A DNA stretch of 64,000 nucleotides. It comes from JAPPHA01 sp964291635 (GTDB taxonomy: Bacteria; Pseudomonadota; Alphaproteobacteria; Rhodobacterales; Rhodobacteraceae). The notes under the pieces were generated by a model. The model did not search any database. It worked only from the letters and a program-made list of their open reading frames with translations, and had not been told where the DNA came from. Of the stretch, positions 9,378-17,583 are shown piece after piece. Where the stretch lies: assembly GCA_964291635.2 (NCBI GenBank), contig OZ219894.1, positions 62,001 to 126,000 on the forward strand, written 5' to 3'. The stretch's first letter is position 1, and each line of letters begins with the position of its first letter. The translations under genes were made by a program, and so were the position numbers.

Positions 9378-10172
9378 TCATGAATATGAGAAGATCAGCG
9401 GGTTCTGTTCTTCGTCGTCAAGCAGGTCACCGACACTGATTGTATTCAGGATCCGTTCCGGCAGGACATTGGGTTCGCCATTGAACCGGCTGTGGTCGGG
9501 CATGTAGGCGCAGGTAAAAGCCCGCCGAGGTCTCGGCGTCATGTTCGCATGGGCGCCATGTGCGGCCAGACCGTTGTGAAAGGAACATCCGCCCGCAGGC
9601 ATGATGACAGGCACGGGTTCCATGCTGCCGAGTTCAGGATAGGCTTCGAATAAGGCGCCCAAGTGGCCTTCCGTAGGGTAGTCAACCAGTCTGCGCTTGT
9701 GCGTGCCCGGCATGAAAAACAAGCAACCGTTCTGCATTGTCACATCGTCCAGCGCGACCCAGATGCTTATGGAGTTTTCCGACGCGAAGGACCACTTTGT
9801 GTTGTCTTGGTGCCACGCCGTAGGAACTGCCCAAGGTAATTTTATCAACGCCTGATCGTGCCATATGCGAATGCCGTCGACCCCTGCCAGGTCGGCCGCC
9901 ATTTTGCCCAGCCGGCTGTCCAGCATTATTTCGCGCACACCGTCATGATCCATCCACAGGTTCATGCGCTGCTGGAACACGTTATTTTTCTCTGACGTGC
10001 TCTCATGTTGAAGGGATCCGACGGGCAGCACATTGTTATCCCGAAGGGAGACCGCTTCGTCCACCGCTGCCCGCCAGGTGTCCAATTCGGTTTTGTCCAG
10101 AAAATCCTCGATGATGAGAAAACCGTTTTCCCGGTAGAAGGAAATCTGCGCGCTTGTCAGTTGATCATTCAT
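9378..10172 (-). CDS. Phytanoyl-CoA dioxygenase (PhyH) family Fe(II)/2-oxoglutarate oxygenase
   Basis: A 264-residue cytoplasmic enzyme of the PhyH family, which uses Fe(II), oxygen and 2-oxoglutarate to hydroxylate small molecules. The start FYRENGFLIIEDFLD is the classical N-terminal family block. The metal triad is visible: His121-x-Asp123 in AWHQDN and a distal His near 205 in NGLAAHGAHAN. Arg in RPRRAFT, about ten residues later, would bind 2-oxoglutarate. The substrate cannot be told from sequence; bacterial members act on ectoine, halogenated intermediates and other metabolites. It stands alone, with about 540 bp before the next gene on the opposite strand. A second, only distantly similar member lies at 29396. 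Confidence 0.87.
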   Translation of the reverse strand: MNDQLTSAQISFYRENGFLIIEDFLDKTELDTWRAAVDEAVSLRDNNVLPVGSLQHESTSEKNNVFQQRMNLWMDHDGVREIMLDSRLGKMAADLAGVDGIRIWHDQALIKLPWAVPTAWHQDNTKWSFASENSISIWVALDDVTMQNGCLFFMPGTHKRRLVDYPTEGHLGALFEAYPELGSMEPVPVIMPAGGCSFHNGLAAHGAHANMTPRPRRAFTCAYMPDHSRFNGEPNVLPERILNTISVGDLLDDEEQNPLIFSYS

Positions 10173-10712
10173 AGATCCGCCCCTTTCGCGTTGACAGTCT
10201 TCTCAGGCGATCCGAACCGATAGGCAGTGCGCTACTGACCTGGCGCCTGAAAGACGCGGGTGAGCAAGAACATACACACTGAGATTCGGTATAGGCAACC
10301 GAGTATTGCGCCGTCTTGTTGAATGTTGCAAAGTCAATAGCAAACACCTGAGTCCCTCCCTGTGTCTGCGGGGGAACCATCATTGAAAAACCCGGTCGCT
10401 AGAGGGCGTCAACTCCATCGCTTACGGACATACGACAGCGCCCGACTGCAGGCATCCTGCGTTTTTGAGATTCCCGGTTGCGCTCAGGGGGCGTCCACAT
10501 ACGTCCACAAACAGATTGGGTTCTCATTCATATTCAAGAATCACAAATGAACTGGAGCGCGGGCACTCTTATGCCCGCGAGAAACGAGGAGGCGGTGATC
10601 ACGCCTCAAGAGAATGGAGCGGTGGCGACGCAGCCATCGTCGACCCGCGTCGTCAATGCAGGAGCGGGCGAGTCGCCGTAGAATCGATGCAGCGGGACGA
10701 GAGGGATTTCCC
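10173..10712. other. Divergent intergenic region between PhyH and aminotransferase genes
   Basis: About 540 bp without a recognisable gene; it must hold the promoters of both flanking genes. At 10507-10520 the 14-mer ACAAACAGATTGGG equals the inner end of one terminal repeat of the MITE-like element at 28672-28905. A hairpin CGCGGGCA/TGCCCGCG (10558-10565, 10572-10579, 6-nt loop) lies further on. Confidence 0.4.
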
Positions 10713-12014
10713 GTGACCGAACCAAACACGCACGAGCCCGCACAACGATCGATGCAGGTGTTTCCCGCCGGCTCCAACGGGGAATTCGATCTCCCCCCCG
10801 AACTCAGCACGGTCATCAGCCGGGGCGAGGGATGCGAGATCGTGGATGCGACGGGCGCCGAATTTCTTGATTTTTCCATGGGCTGGGGCTCGGTGCTGGT
10901 GGGCCACGCGCGGCCCGAGGTGACCGAGGCGGTCGCACGCCAGGCGGCTCTCGGTGCGAACTTCGCGTACGTGAACGAGAACTCCCTCGCGTTGGCGGAG
11001 GAGATCTGCAGAGTGAGCCTCGCCTGCGACCGGCTGCGATTCTGCGCATCCGGCACCGAGGCCAACATGTACTGCCAGCGTCTTGCGCGGGCCGCCACCG
11101 GGCGGCGCATGCTTCTCAAGTTCGAAGGCGCCTACCACGGCGCCAACGAGGTCGGGGTGACGAGCCTGTTCCCGCACCGCCTCCTGGACTTCCCCCGGCC
11201 CGATCCGTCGAGCGCCGGCATTCCGCCGGCGACGGTCGACGACATACTCGTCGCTCCCTACAACGACAGCGCGCTCGCGGAAAGAATCGTCGCCGAGCAC
11301 GCGGCCGACCTCGCCGCCGTCATCGTCGAGCCGCTGCAGCGATGCACTCCCCCGAAGGAGGGCTTCCTCGAGACCCTGCGCGCGGCCTGCTCCGAGCACG
11401 ACGTGCTTCTCATCTTCGACGAGGTGGTCACGGGATTTCGCCTCGCCTACGGCGGAGCGCAGGAATACTACGGCGTGATCCCCGATCTCGTCGCATACGG
11501 CAAGGCGCTCGGCGGGGGCTATCCGATCGGGGCGTTCGGCGGGCGGGCAGACGTCATGGACCAGGTGCGCGAGGACCGGTTGGGGGACTCCGATTACGTG
11601 TGGGTCGCGTCCACCCTAGGCGGGAACCCGGTTTCCACCGCCGCGGCCCGGGCGGCCCTTGGCGTGTTCCGGGAGCCGGACTGCTACCAGCGCCTCCGCG
11701 ATCTGGGCAGCTATCTGCGCGACGGCATGCGCCGGGTGCTCGAGGAACACCAGGAGCAGGCCCAGGTCATCGGCGACGGACCGCTCGCCCAGGTCGTGTT
11801 CTCGCCCGAGCCGGTTAACGATTATCGGTCGACGAGGAGCGGGGACAGAGCAAAGGGTCGCGCCCTCATGCTGGCCCTGTTCCGGCGGAAGGTCTTTCTC
11901 AACCCGATGGGCACCAAGCTCTATCTGTCGGTAGCCCATTCGCAGTCCGTCTGCGACCGCTTCCTCGACCGCTTCGCGACCGCGTTGCAGGTGGTGAGGA
12001 TCGGCCGGGAATAG
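10713..12014 (+). CDS. Class III aminotransferase, glutamate-1-semialdehyde aminomutase-like
   Basis: A PLP enzyme of aminotransferase class III, closest in layout to glutamate-1-semialdehyde 2,1-aminomutase (HemL) and its metabolic relatives. Visible blocks: FLDFSMGWGSVLVGHARPEV near the start, CASGTEANMY for cofactor phosphate binding, GAYHGANE, IFDEVVTGFR with the PLP-ring Asp, and VAYGKALGGGYPIGAFGG with the Schiff-base Lys. The GTG at 10713, preceded by GAGAGGGA, gives 433 residues, the family's usual length. An ATG at 10614 would add 33 residues of unconvincing sequence. Codon usage is GC-richer than the neighbours. True HemL is normally essential and single-copy; in this accessory setting a role in an amino-acid or secondary pathway is as likely. 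Confidence 0.83.
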   Translation: MTEPNTHEPAQRSMQVFPAGSNGEFDLPPELSTVISRGEGCEIVDATGAEFLDFSMGWGSVLVGHARPEVTEAVARQAALGANFAYVNENSLALAEEICRVSLACDRLRFCASGTEANMYCQRLARAATGRRMLLKFEGAYHGANEVGVTSLFPHRLLDFPRPDPSSAGIPPATVDDILVAPYNDSALAERIVAEHAADLAAVIVEPLQRCTPPKEGFLETLRAACSEHDVLLIFDEVVTGFRLAYGGAQEYYGVIPDLVAYGKALGGGYPIGAFGGRADVMDQVREDRLGDSDYVWVASTLGGNPVSTAAARAALGVFREPDCYQRLRDLGSYLRDGMRRVLEEHQEQAQVIGDGPLAQVVFSPEPVNDYRSTRSGDRAKGRALMLALFRRKVFLNPMGTKLYLSVAHSQSVCDRFLDRFATALQVVRIGRE

Positions 12015-12092
12015 TCCCGGTCCGACGCTTCGGCATTCGGCCTGCGCCTTCGCGCGAGGCAGGTCTCCACGCAGTCGAAGGGCCCCTGCGTT

Positions 12093-12371
12093 CTATTCGA
12101 ACAACGTTGCAAGGCGGGCAAGCACTTCATCCATGATGTGCTCGGGGACCGTGTCGACGTGCCTCCCGTTCCAGGCGACGAGATCGAGGGGCCGGGGCTG
12201 GTCGCAGCGGACCATCCCCTTTGTTCGGGCGCCCGTCTCGTCGAGTGATACTGCGAATCCACGCCGGCGCGCGAATTGCCCGCCGATGGTGATCGGCACG
12301 ATGATCGGAGTCGCGGTCAGCTCGTTGCAACCGGCAGGGGACACGATCAGAACCGGGCGCGTGCCCTGTTG
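12093..12371 (-). pseudogene. MazF/PemK-type toxin, 5'-truncated
   Basis: The sequence QQGTRPVLIVSPAGCNEL, then VVRCDQPR-like MVRCDQPRPLDLVA and DEVLARLATLFE, matches MazF/PemK-type endoribonuclease toxins from about residue 20 to the end. Immediately upstream of QQGTRP is an in-frame TAG (12372-12374), and the normal N-terminal start (a K-R-G-E-I-W-like strand) is absent. No antitoxin gene is next to it. An internal GTG at 12344 could in principle start translation, but that product would lack the first strand. The break coincides with the start of sequence leading into the truncated SBP, so this is probably a deletion junction. Confidence 0.75.
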
Positions 12372-12487
12372 CTAAGGCTGGTTCTTCCGGTTCAGGCATT
12401 TCCAAACATCATCCCCTGCGCTGTTCATTGGTCCCGACGCACATTCCATGCTCATCAGCGCGTCACGGCGGCGAACCGTGAATCGGC

Positions 12488-13099
12488 ATGGTCGACACCG
12501 ACGGTGACGGTTTCCGGGAATTGCCGAACGGTGAGAAAATCACGCTGAATATTCAGTTTGCGAATCAGGGCATCCCGTTACAGGTCGTCGAACTGGTCGC
12601 CAACGACCGGTCCGAAGTCGGGGTGAAAACGACAGTCAAGGAAGTCACGCCGGACGAGTACCGGTCGGCACAGTCGGCGAATCTGCTGGATGTCGGGGCG
12701 TGGGGCCAATCGGCGCCGCCGGTGATCACGCTGGGCGCCAACGAGCGCTGGGTACCGCCGTCCTCTGCTTATTTTGGCCATCGGACAGGCGTGCTCTGGG
12801 CTGAGTGGGTGGAAAGTGGCGGCGGCGCCGGCGCTGAGCCGCCCGATTATGTCATTCAGCTGATCGATGACATCAATGCCTTCCAGTCCTCGCCGATTGG
12901 TTCCGACGAGTTCAAGGCGCTGGGTCAGCGGATGGTCAAGAACATGACCGAGAATCTGCTGTTCATTGGCACCGTGATTGGGCCGCTGCCGATCTACCAT
13001 CGAAATACGCTCAAGAATTTCGTGGAATTCCGTACTCAATCCTACTCCTACTACCGGACTTGCCCGTATCGCGCGACGCAGTGGTACTTTGGCGAGTAA
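12488..13099 (+). pseudogene. C-terminal third of an ABC substrate-binding protein
   Basis: These 203 residues align with the last 203 residues of the 681-residue SBP at 47102 (FRELPNGEKITLNIQF, TPDEYRSAQSANLLDVGAWG, GTVIGPLPIYHRN). Everything before GMVDTDGDG is missing, including the signal peptide and the whole first lobe. The sequence before 12482 is unrelated. No ribosome binding site precedes the ATG. Without a signal peptide it cannot serve as a periplasmic receptor. The central segment (GQSAPPVITLGANERW) differs from copy B (GRGVPLALTLGNNQEW), so the two SBPs had already diverged when this copy was truncated. Confidence 0.9.
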
Positions 13100-13117
13100 T
13101 CGATTAACGCTATAAGT

Positions 13118-13144
13118 GAGGCGGGCGAGATGTTCGCCCGCCTC
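13118..13144 (+). terminator. Hairpin between SBP remnant and first permease (copy A)
   Basis: An 11-bp perfect stem GAGGCGGGCGA/TCGCCCGCCTC with loop GATGT and no U-tract. The same hairpin occurs in copy B at 49166-49192. In SBP-first operons such hairpins usually protect or attenuate the transcript so that SBP mRNA exceeds permease mRNA. Confidence 0.7.
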
Positions 13145-13197
13145 TGTCGTGGAAAGGGGGTCGGTCGCCTCAGGGCGATCGGACTTCGAGGAGCCGC

Positions 13198-14202
13198 ATG
13201 CAGCAATTTGCCAGGTTCGTTCTCGTGCGCGCAGTCCTGGCAATCTTCACCCTGTTTATTGTTTCACTGTTCGTGTTCAGCCTTATGGAACTCGTTCCCG
13301 GCGACTGCGCGGAACGGTACCTCGCGTTCAAGACCACCCTGGGCGCTACGATCACGTTCGCCGACATTGAATCCGAGCGGATCCGGCTGGGACTGGACAA
13401 GCCGTTCATCGTCCGCTGGTCGACCTGGATCGGCAACGCATTCAGAGGCGACTTCGGCGAGAGCTGCATCCTGCGGGTCAACATCAACAGCCTGCTCGGC
13501 GACAAGTTCCTGATTTCGCTCGGGATCTGCACGACGTCGCTGGTGCTGGCCTACCTGATCGCGTTGCCGGTAGGCATCCTGTCGGTGACCGCCAACAGCG
13601 CGCTGCTCAACAATTCACTGCGCTTCATCAGCTATCTCGGGCTGGCGCTGCCCAACTTCCTGCTGGCGCTGGTGATCATGCTGTTCTCCACGGTATATTT
13701 CGGCGACAGCATGACCGGTCTCTTCTCAACTGAATACCGCGACGCCGAATGGTCATACGGCCGGGTGCTCGATTTTCTGAACCATGTCTGGCTGCCGATC
13801 ATTATCCTTGGCTGGTCGGCCACCGCCTTTGCCATCCAGACGGTGCGGGCGCTGATGGCGGACGAGATCAGCAAGATGTACGTGACCGCGGCGGCTGCCC
13901 GCGGCGTGGCCGGCCGCCGCCTGATCCTGCGGTATCCGGCGCGGCACGCACTGGGCCCGATCATCAACTCGATCGGATTCGACCTCAACCGGATATTCAG
14001 TGAGCTGCCTATCGTCGCATTGATCATGACGCTGACAGAATCGGGAAGGCTCCTGATCGATGCGCTGGCCAGATCGAACGACCAGCAATTGGCAGGCGCC
14101 ATCATCTTTCTGCTCACCGCCAGCATCATCGGCCTGAACTTCATCACGGACGTGCTGCTCGCGCTGATCGACCCGCGCATCCGGCGCAGCATTTTGAGGT
14201 AA
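13198..14202 (+). CDS. ABC transporter permease, DppB/OppB type (copy A)
   Basis: A 334-residue inner-membrane permease with an N-terminal helix and about six membrane spans in total. The start ATG follows GAGGAG (13190s). The DppB-type N-terminal pattern (FSLMELVPGDCAERYL) is clear: the loop after the first helix in this family typically reads P-G-D. The EAA-type loop that docks on the ATPase reads YVTAAAARGVAGRRLILRYPARHALGP. It lies 98 nt after the SBP remnant, with a hairpin in the gap, and 5 nt before the next permease. Compared with copy B it has one extra codon (MQQF against MQF) and scattered substitutions. It is intact, so this copy could still work with an SBP supplied in trans. Confidence 0.9.
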   Translation: MQQFARFVLVRAVLAIFTLFIVSLFVFSLMELVPGDCAERYLAFKTTLGATITFADIESERIRLGLDKPFIVRWSTWIGNAFRGDFGESCILRVNINSLLGDKFLISLGICTTSLVLAYLIALPVGILSVTANSALLNNSLRFISYLGLALPNFLLALVIMLFSTVYFGDSMTGLFSTEYRDAEWSYGRVLDFLNHVWLPIIILGWSATAFAIQTVRALMADEISKMYVTAAAARGVAGRRLILRYPARHALGPIINSIGFDLNRIFSELPIVALIMTLTESGRLLIDALARSNDQQLAGAIIFLLTASIIGLNFITDVLLALIDPRIRRSILR

Positions 14203-14207
14203 GCGCA

Positions 14208-15371
14208 ATGGCGGACATCGCAGAAGTCAGGCCTGATGCCGGTCCCGAGGTCGACCAGAAACTCAAGGAAGCGTATTTCACCGCCTCCCAAAGCCAGCTG
14301 GTCTGGGCCCGGTTCCGCCGCATCAGGTCGGCCATGGTGGCGGCGTACATCCTGATCTTCCTGATCACCTGCGGGCTGTTTGCGCCTTTTCTGTCGCCCT
14401 ACGATCCGACCATCGCCGGCCGGAACAAGGAATACCTGAACGGGGCGCCGCAGATCCCCAAATTCTGCGACGAAAACGGCTGTTCATGGCGCCCCTTCAT
14501 CTACACCTATGAGCGAACGCGGTCGATCAAGACCAATTTCCGCTGGGTCACCGAGGAGAACCGGGACAAGCGGCGCTACGTGACGCTGCTGCCGAAGGGA
14601 TCCGAATACAGGCTGCTCCGGATTCCATTCCTTTCCTTCGACCGGCATCTGTTCGGCGTGGATCAGGGGAAGATTCACATTTTCGGAACCGATGCCGCCG
14701 GCAAGGATATATTTTCCCGCACCCTGCACGCCATCAACACCACGCTTGCGGTCGGCACGATCGGAGTGCTGATCTCCTTTGTGCTGGCGCTGATCATTGG
14801 CGGCATCTCGGGTTATTACGGCGGGTTCATCGACTCGTTGCTGCAGATGCTGATGGACGCCGTCAAGGTCGTGCCGTCAATTCCCATGATCATGGCCCTG
14901 GCGGCGTTCGCCCCGGACGAATGGAGCGCCGAGACGCGGTTCTTTTTCATCGCGGTCATACTTGGCTTCGTCGGCTGGACGACGCTGGCGCGCCGTATCC
15001 GGACCCATCTGCTGGCGGAGCGCAACCAGGAATATGTGCTGGCGGCGCAGCTGTGCGGAGCATCCTCCGGCCACGTCATCCGCCGTCACCTGCTGCCGAG
15101 CTTCACCAGCTACATCATTGTCGACCTGGTGATCTCGTTTCCGTACATGGTGCTGGGGGAAACGGTGCTGAGCTTTATCGGCCTGGGCCTCAAGGATCCC
15201 GTCAATTCGCTCGGTGTCATGCTGCAGAACGTCACCAACGCCGACGTGCTGCTGAATTATCAGTGGTATTTCATTCCGGTCCTGTTCTTCATCACCCTGG
15301 TGCTGGCATTCGTTTTTGTCGGCGACGGGCTGCGTGATGCTGCCGACCCCTACGCGGAAATCCAGAAATAA
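14208..15371 (+). CDS. ABC transporter permease, DppC/OppC type (copy A)
   Basis: A 387-residue permease partner, longer than usual DppC (about 300 aa). After the first membrane span (AAYILIFLITCGLFAPFLSPY) comes a roughly 120-residue periplasmic insertion containing two Cys (CDENGC) and the segment up to HIFGTDAAGKDIFSR, where the standard family core begins. The EAA loop reads EYVLAAQLCGASSGHVIRRHLLPSFTSYI. Its stop codon overlaps the next start (TAATG), implying translational coupling. The protein is identical to copy B; the nucleotide sequences differ in a small cluster of silent changes near 15188-15230. Confidence 0.9.
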   Translation: MADIAEVRPDAGPEVDQKLKEAYFTASQSQLVWARFRRIRSAMVAAYILIFLITCGLFAPFLSPYDPTIAGRNKEYLNGAPQIPKFCDENGCSWRPFIYTYERTRSIKTNFRWVTEENRDKRRYVTLLPKGSEYRLLRIPFLSFDRHLFGVDQGKIHIFGTDAAGKDIFSRTLHAINTTLAVGTIGVLISFVLALIIGGISGYYGGFIDSLLQMLMDAVKVVPSIPMIMALAAFAPDEWSAETRFFFIAVILGFVGWTTLARRIRTHLLAERNQEYVLAAQLCGASSGHVIRRHLLPSFTSYIIVDLVISFPYMVLGETVLSFIGLGLKDPVNSLGVMLQNVTNADVLLNYQWYFIPVLFFITLVLAFVFVGDGLRDAADPYAEIQK

Positions 15372-16366
15372 TGCCGCTGCTTGACGTCGAAAACCTGACC
15401 CTGCAGTTCGACACCGACGAGGGCCGGGTTACGGCCGTCGAGGAGTTTTCGCTGAGCCTGGAGGCCGGCGAAATTCTCGGCCTTGTGGGCGAGAGCGGCT
15501 CCGGCAAGTCCGTCACCGCCAAGTCGCTCATGAAGCTCAATGCCGGCAATGCGGTTTACAGCGACGATACCGGGATCACGCTGCATCTTGAGCAAGGTCC
15601 GGTCGATATCATGAGCCTCAAGTCGGCCAGGGATCTGCAGCTCGTGCGCGGCGGTGCCATCTCGATGATTTTCCAGGAACCGATGGCGAGCTTTGCGCCG
15701 GCGCTGACGATCGGCGACCAGATGGTCGAGCAGCTGCAGATCCACACCGACATGTCGCCCGCAGAGTGCCGTACCCTTTCCATTGACATGCTCGAAAGGG
15801 TCGGCATTGCCGATGCCGCCAAGCGTTTCATGCAGTACGCCTTTGAGCTGTCCGGCGGCATGCGGCAGCGTGCAATGATCGCCATGGCGCTTTCGACGCA
15901 ACCGAAGCTGCTGATCGCCGATGAGCCGACAACCGCGCTCGACGTCACCATTCAGGCCCAGGTGATCGACCTGATGAAGGACCTGGTTCAGGAATTCGGA
16001 ATGGCGATCATCTTCATCACCCACGATCTCGGAGTCGTGGCGCAGACCGCCGATACCGTCGCCGTGATGTATCTCGGCCGCCTGGTCGAGAAAGGGCCGG
16101 TGCATGAAGTCATCAGGAATCCTTCCCATCCCTATACCAGGGGACTGCTCGAAGCACTGCCGCGGCTGTCCGATCTTGACGCGCCGCTGACGCCGGTGCC
16201 GGGCGACATACCCTCGCCGCTGGAGCGGCCGGCCGGCTGCGTGTTCCAGACCCGCTGCCCGTCACTGATCGGAAACGTGTGCCGGTCCGTGATACCGGAC
16301 TTCCGGACCATCGCGCCGCTCCACCGCTCGGCGTGCCATCTCGTTTCAGCGGAGCGGGCGACATGA
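15371..16366 (+). CDS. ABC transporter ATPase, DppD/OppD type (copy A)
   Basis: A 331-residue cytoplasmic ATPase energising the importer. Walker A is GESGSGKSVT, the ABC signature LSGGMRQR, Walker B LLIADEPTTALD, and the switch His lies in ITHDLGV. The C-terminal oligopeptide-transporter extension has the typical Cys pattern (CVFQTRCPSLIGNVC ... ACHL) that binds an iron-sulfur cluster in some DppD proteins. The insertion around residues 50-75 (YSDDTGITLHLEQGPVDIMS) is unusual for the family. Its stop overlaps the start of the next ATPase (ATGA). It differs from copy B by a Leu-to-Val change in the EILGL segment. Confidence 0.93.
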   Translation: MPLLDVENLTLQFDTDEGRVTAVEEFSLSLEAGEILGLVGESGSGKSVTAKSLMKLNAGNAVYSDDTGITLHLEQGPVDIMSLKSARDLQLVRGGAISMIFQEPMASFAPALTIGDQMVEQLQIHTDMSPAECRTLSIDMLERVGIADAAKRFMQYAFELSGGMRQRAMIAMALSTQPKLLIADEPTTALDVTIQAQVIDLMKDLVQEFGMAIIFITHDLGVVAQTADTVAVMYLGRLVEKGPVHEVIRNPSHPYTRGLLEALPRLSDLDAPLTPVPGDIPSPLERPAGCVFQTRCPSLIGNVCRSVIPDFRTIAPLHRSACHLVSAERAT

Positions 16367-17388
16367 ACCGCGACATCCTGATTTCCGCCCGCAACCTTTC
16401 CGTCCGGTTTCCGCTGGGTGGCGGTCTGTTTGCAGAAAAGACCTATGTGCACGCGGTGGAAAATGTCAGCATCGACATCGAAAAAGGGAAGTTCTTCGGC
16501 CTCGTCGGTGAATCCGGTTCCGGCAAGACGACGCTCGGCCGGGCGCTGTTGCTGGCCAATCCGATCACGGAGGGCGACGTCACCTATTCCGACGGCCAGG
16601 TGAGCTATGACCTGCGGAATATCACCGCACAGCAGCGCCGCGACTATTATTCACGGGCCCAGCTGATCTTCCAGGATCCATATGCGGCACTCAGCCCGCG
16701 CATGACCGTCCGGGACATCATCGCCGAGCCGCTCGAAGTGATGAAGCTGACCGGGTCGCGGGCCGAAACGGACGAACGTGTGCGCGAGTTCGCCGCCAAG
16801 TGCCGGTTGAACCTGGAGCACCTGCGGCGGTTTCCACATGCGTTTTCGGGCGGCCAGCGCCAGCGGATATCGATAGCCCGGGCGTTGGTATCGCGGCCAA
16901 GGTTCGTGGTTGCCGACGAATGCGTTGCGGCGCTCGATGTCTCGATCCAGGCCGATGTGCTCAATCTCCTGAAGTCCATTCAGAGCGAGCTCGGCCTGAC
17001 CTTCCTGTTCATCAGCCACGATCTGAGCGTGGTGGCGCATATCTGTGACCATGTCGCGCTGATGTATTTCGGGCGGCTGGTCGAGACCGCCCCGACGCGG
17101 CGCCTTTTTGCGAGCCCGAAACACCCCTATACCAGGGCCCTGCTGTCGGCCATACCTTCGCTCGACCCGGACGTGCGCGACACAAGGCAGAAGCTCGAGG
17201 GCGAGATTCCGTCACAGGCGAATCCGCCGCCCGGCTGCAAGTTCCAGACCCGCTGCCCGTATGCGGTCGATAACTGCCGGGAAGAGGAACCGGCGCTGGA
17301 AATCGTCGAGGGAGAACACACTGTCGCCTGCCACAGGTGGCGGGAACTCGAGGCCGCTACCCTGCCCGGCGCCCAGGCTACCGCCTGA
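16363..17388 (+). CDS. ABC transporter ATPase, DppF/OppF type (copy A)
   Basis: A 341-residue partner ATPase. The ATG at 16363 overlaps the previous stop (ATGA) and is preferred over an upstream in-frame codon at 16279, which would sit inside the preceding gene. Motifs: Walker A GESGSGKTTLG, signature FSGGQRQR, Walker B FVVADECVAALDVS and ISHDLSV. The D-loop region reads DECVAALD instead of the common DEPTSALD, with Glu kept, so hydrolysis should be possible. The C-terminal oligopeptide domain has CKFQTRCPYAVDNC. It is the last gene of the operon, and the repeat ends 89 bp downstream. Confidence 0.92.
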   Translation: MNRDILISARNLSVRFPLGGGLFAEKTYVHAVENVSIDIEKGKFFGLVGESGSGKTTLGRALLLANPITEGDVTYSDGQVSYDLRNITAQQRRDYYSRAQLIFQDPYAALSPRMTVRDIIAEPLEVMKLTGSRAETDERVREFAAKCRLNLEHLRRFPHAFSGGQRQRISIARALVSRPRFVVADECVAALDVSIQADVLNLLKSIQSELGLTFLFISHDLSVVAHICDHVALMYFGRLVETAPTRRLFASPKHPYTRALLSAIPSLDPDVRDTRQKLEGEIPSQANPPPGCKFQTRCPYAVDNCREEEPALEIVEGEHTVACHRWRELEAATLPGAQATA

Positions 17389-17583
17389 CGGAAACGTGTC
17401 TTCCAAATAGCCCGGGCACAATTCCAGACAGAATTCAGACCAGACCCGGCGCCGGGACGATTCCGGGTTCGCATCATCCGGATTGTTGCGGGCCGGCAGA
17501 GGAAAGCATCAGCCTCCGATATTTAAACGGAACTTCACGACCAGATTTGAAAAATTATCCAATGATATCCGACAAGTATGATT

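Larger units (their letters stand above)
12482..17477 (+). repeat. Copy A of a 5-kb direct repeat carrying an ABC importer operon
   Basis: This block is repeated in the same orientation at 48530-53522. Homology begins at ATCGGCATGG inside the SBP gene and ends at CGCATCAT after the second ATPase gene. The offset is 36,048 bp before the first permease start codon and 36,045 bp after it, because copy B lacks one codon there. The SBP segment and first permease differ at scattered sites. The second permease and both ATPases are almost identical. Confidence 0.95.

Noticed and set aside
10713..12014. Naming the aminotransferase hemL
   Set aside because: The motifs fit the broader class III family and the accessory setting does not support the housekeeping gene.
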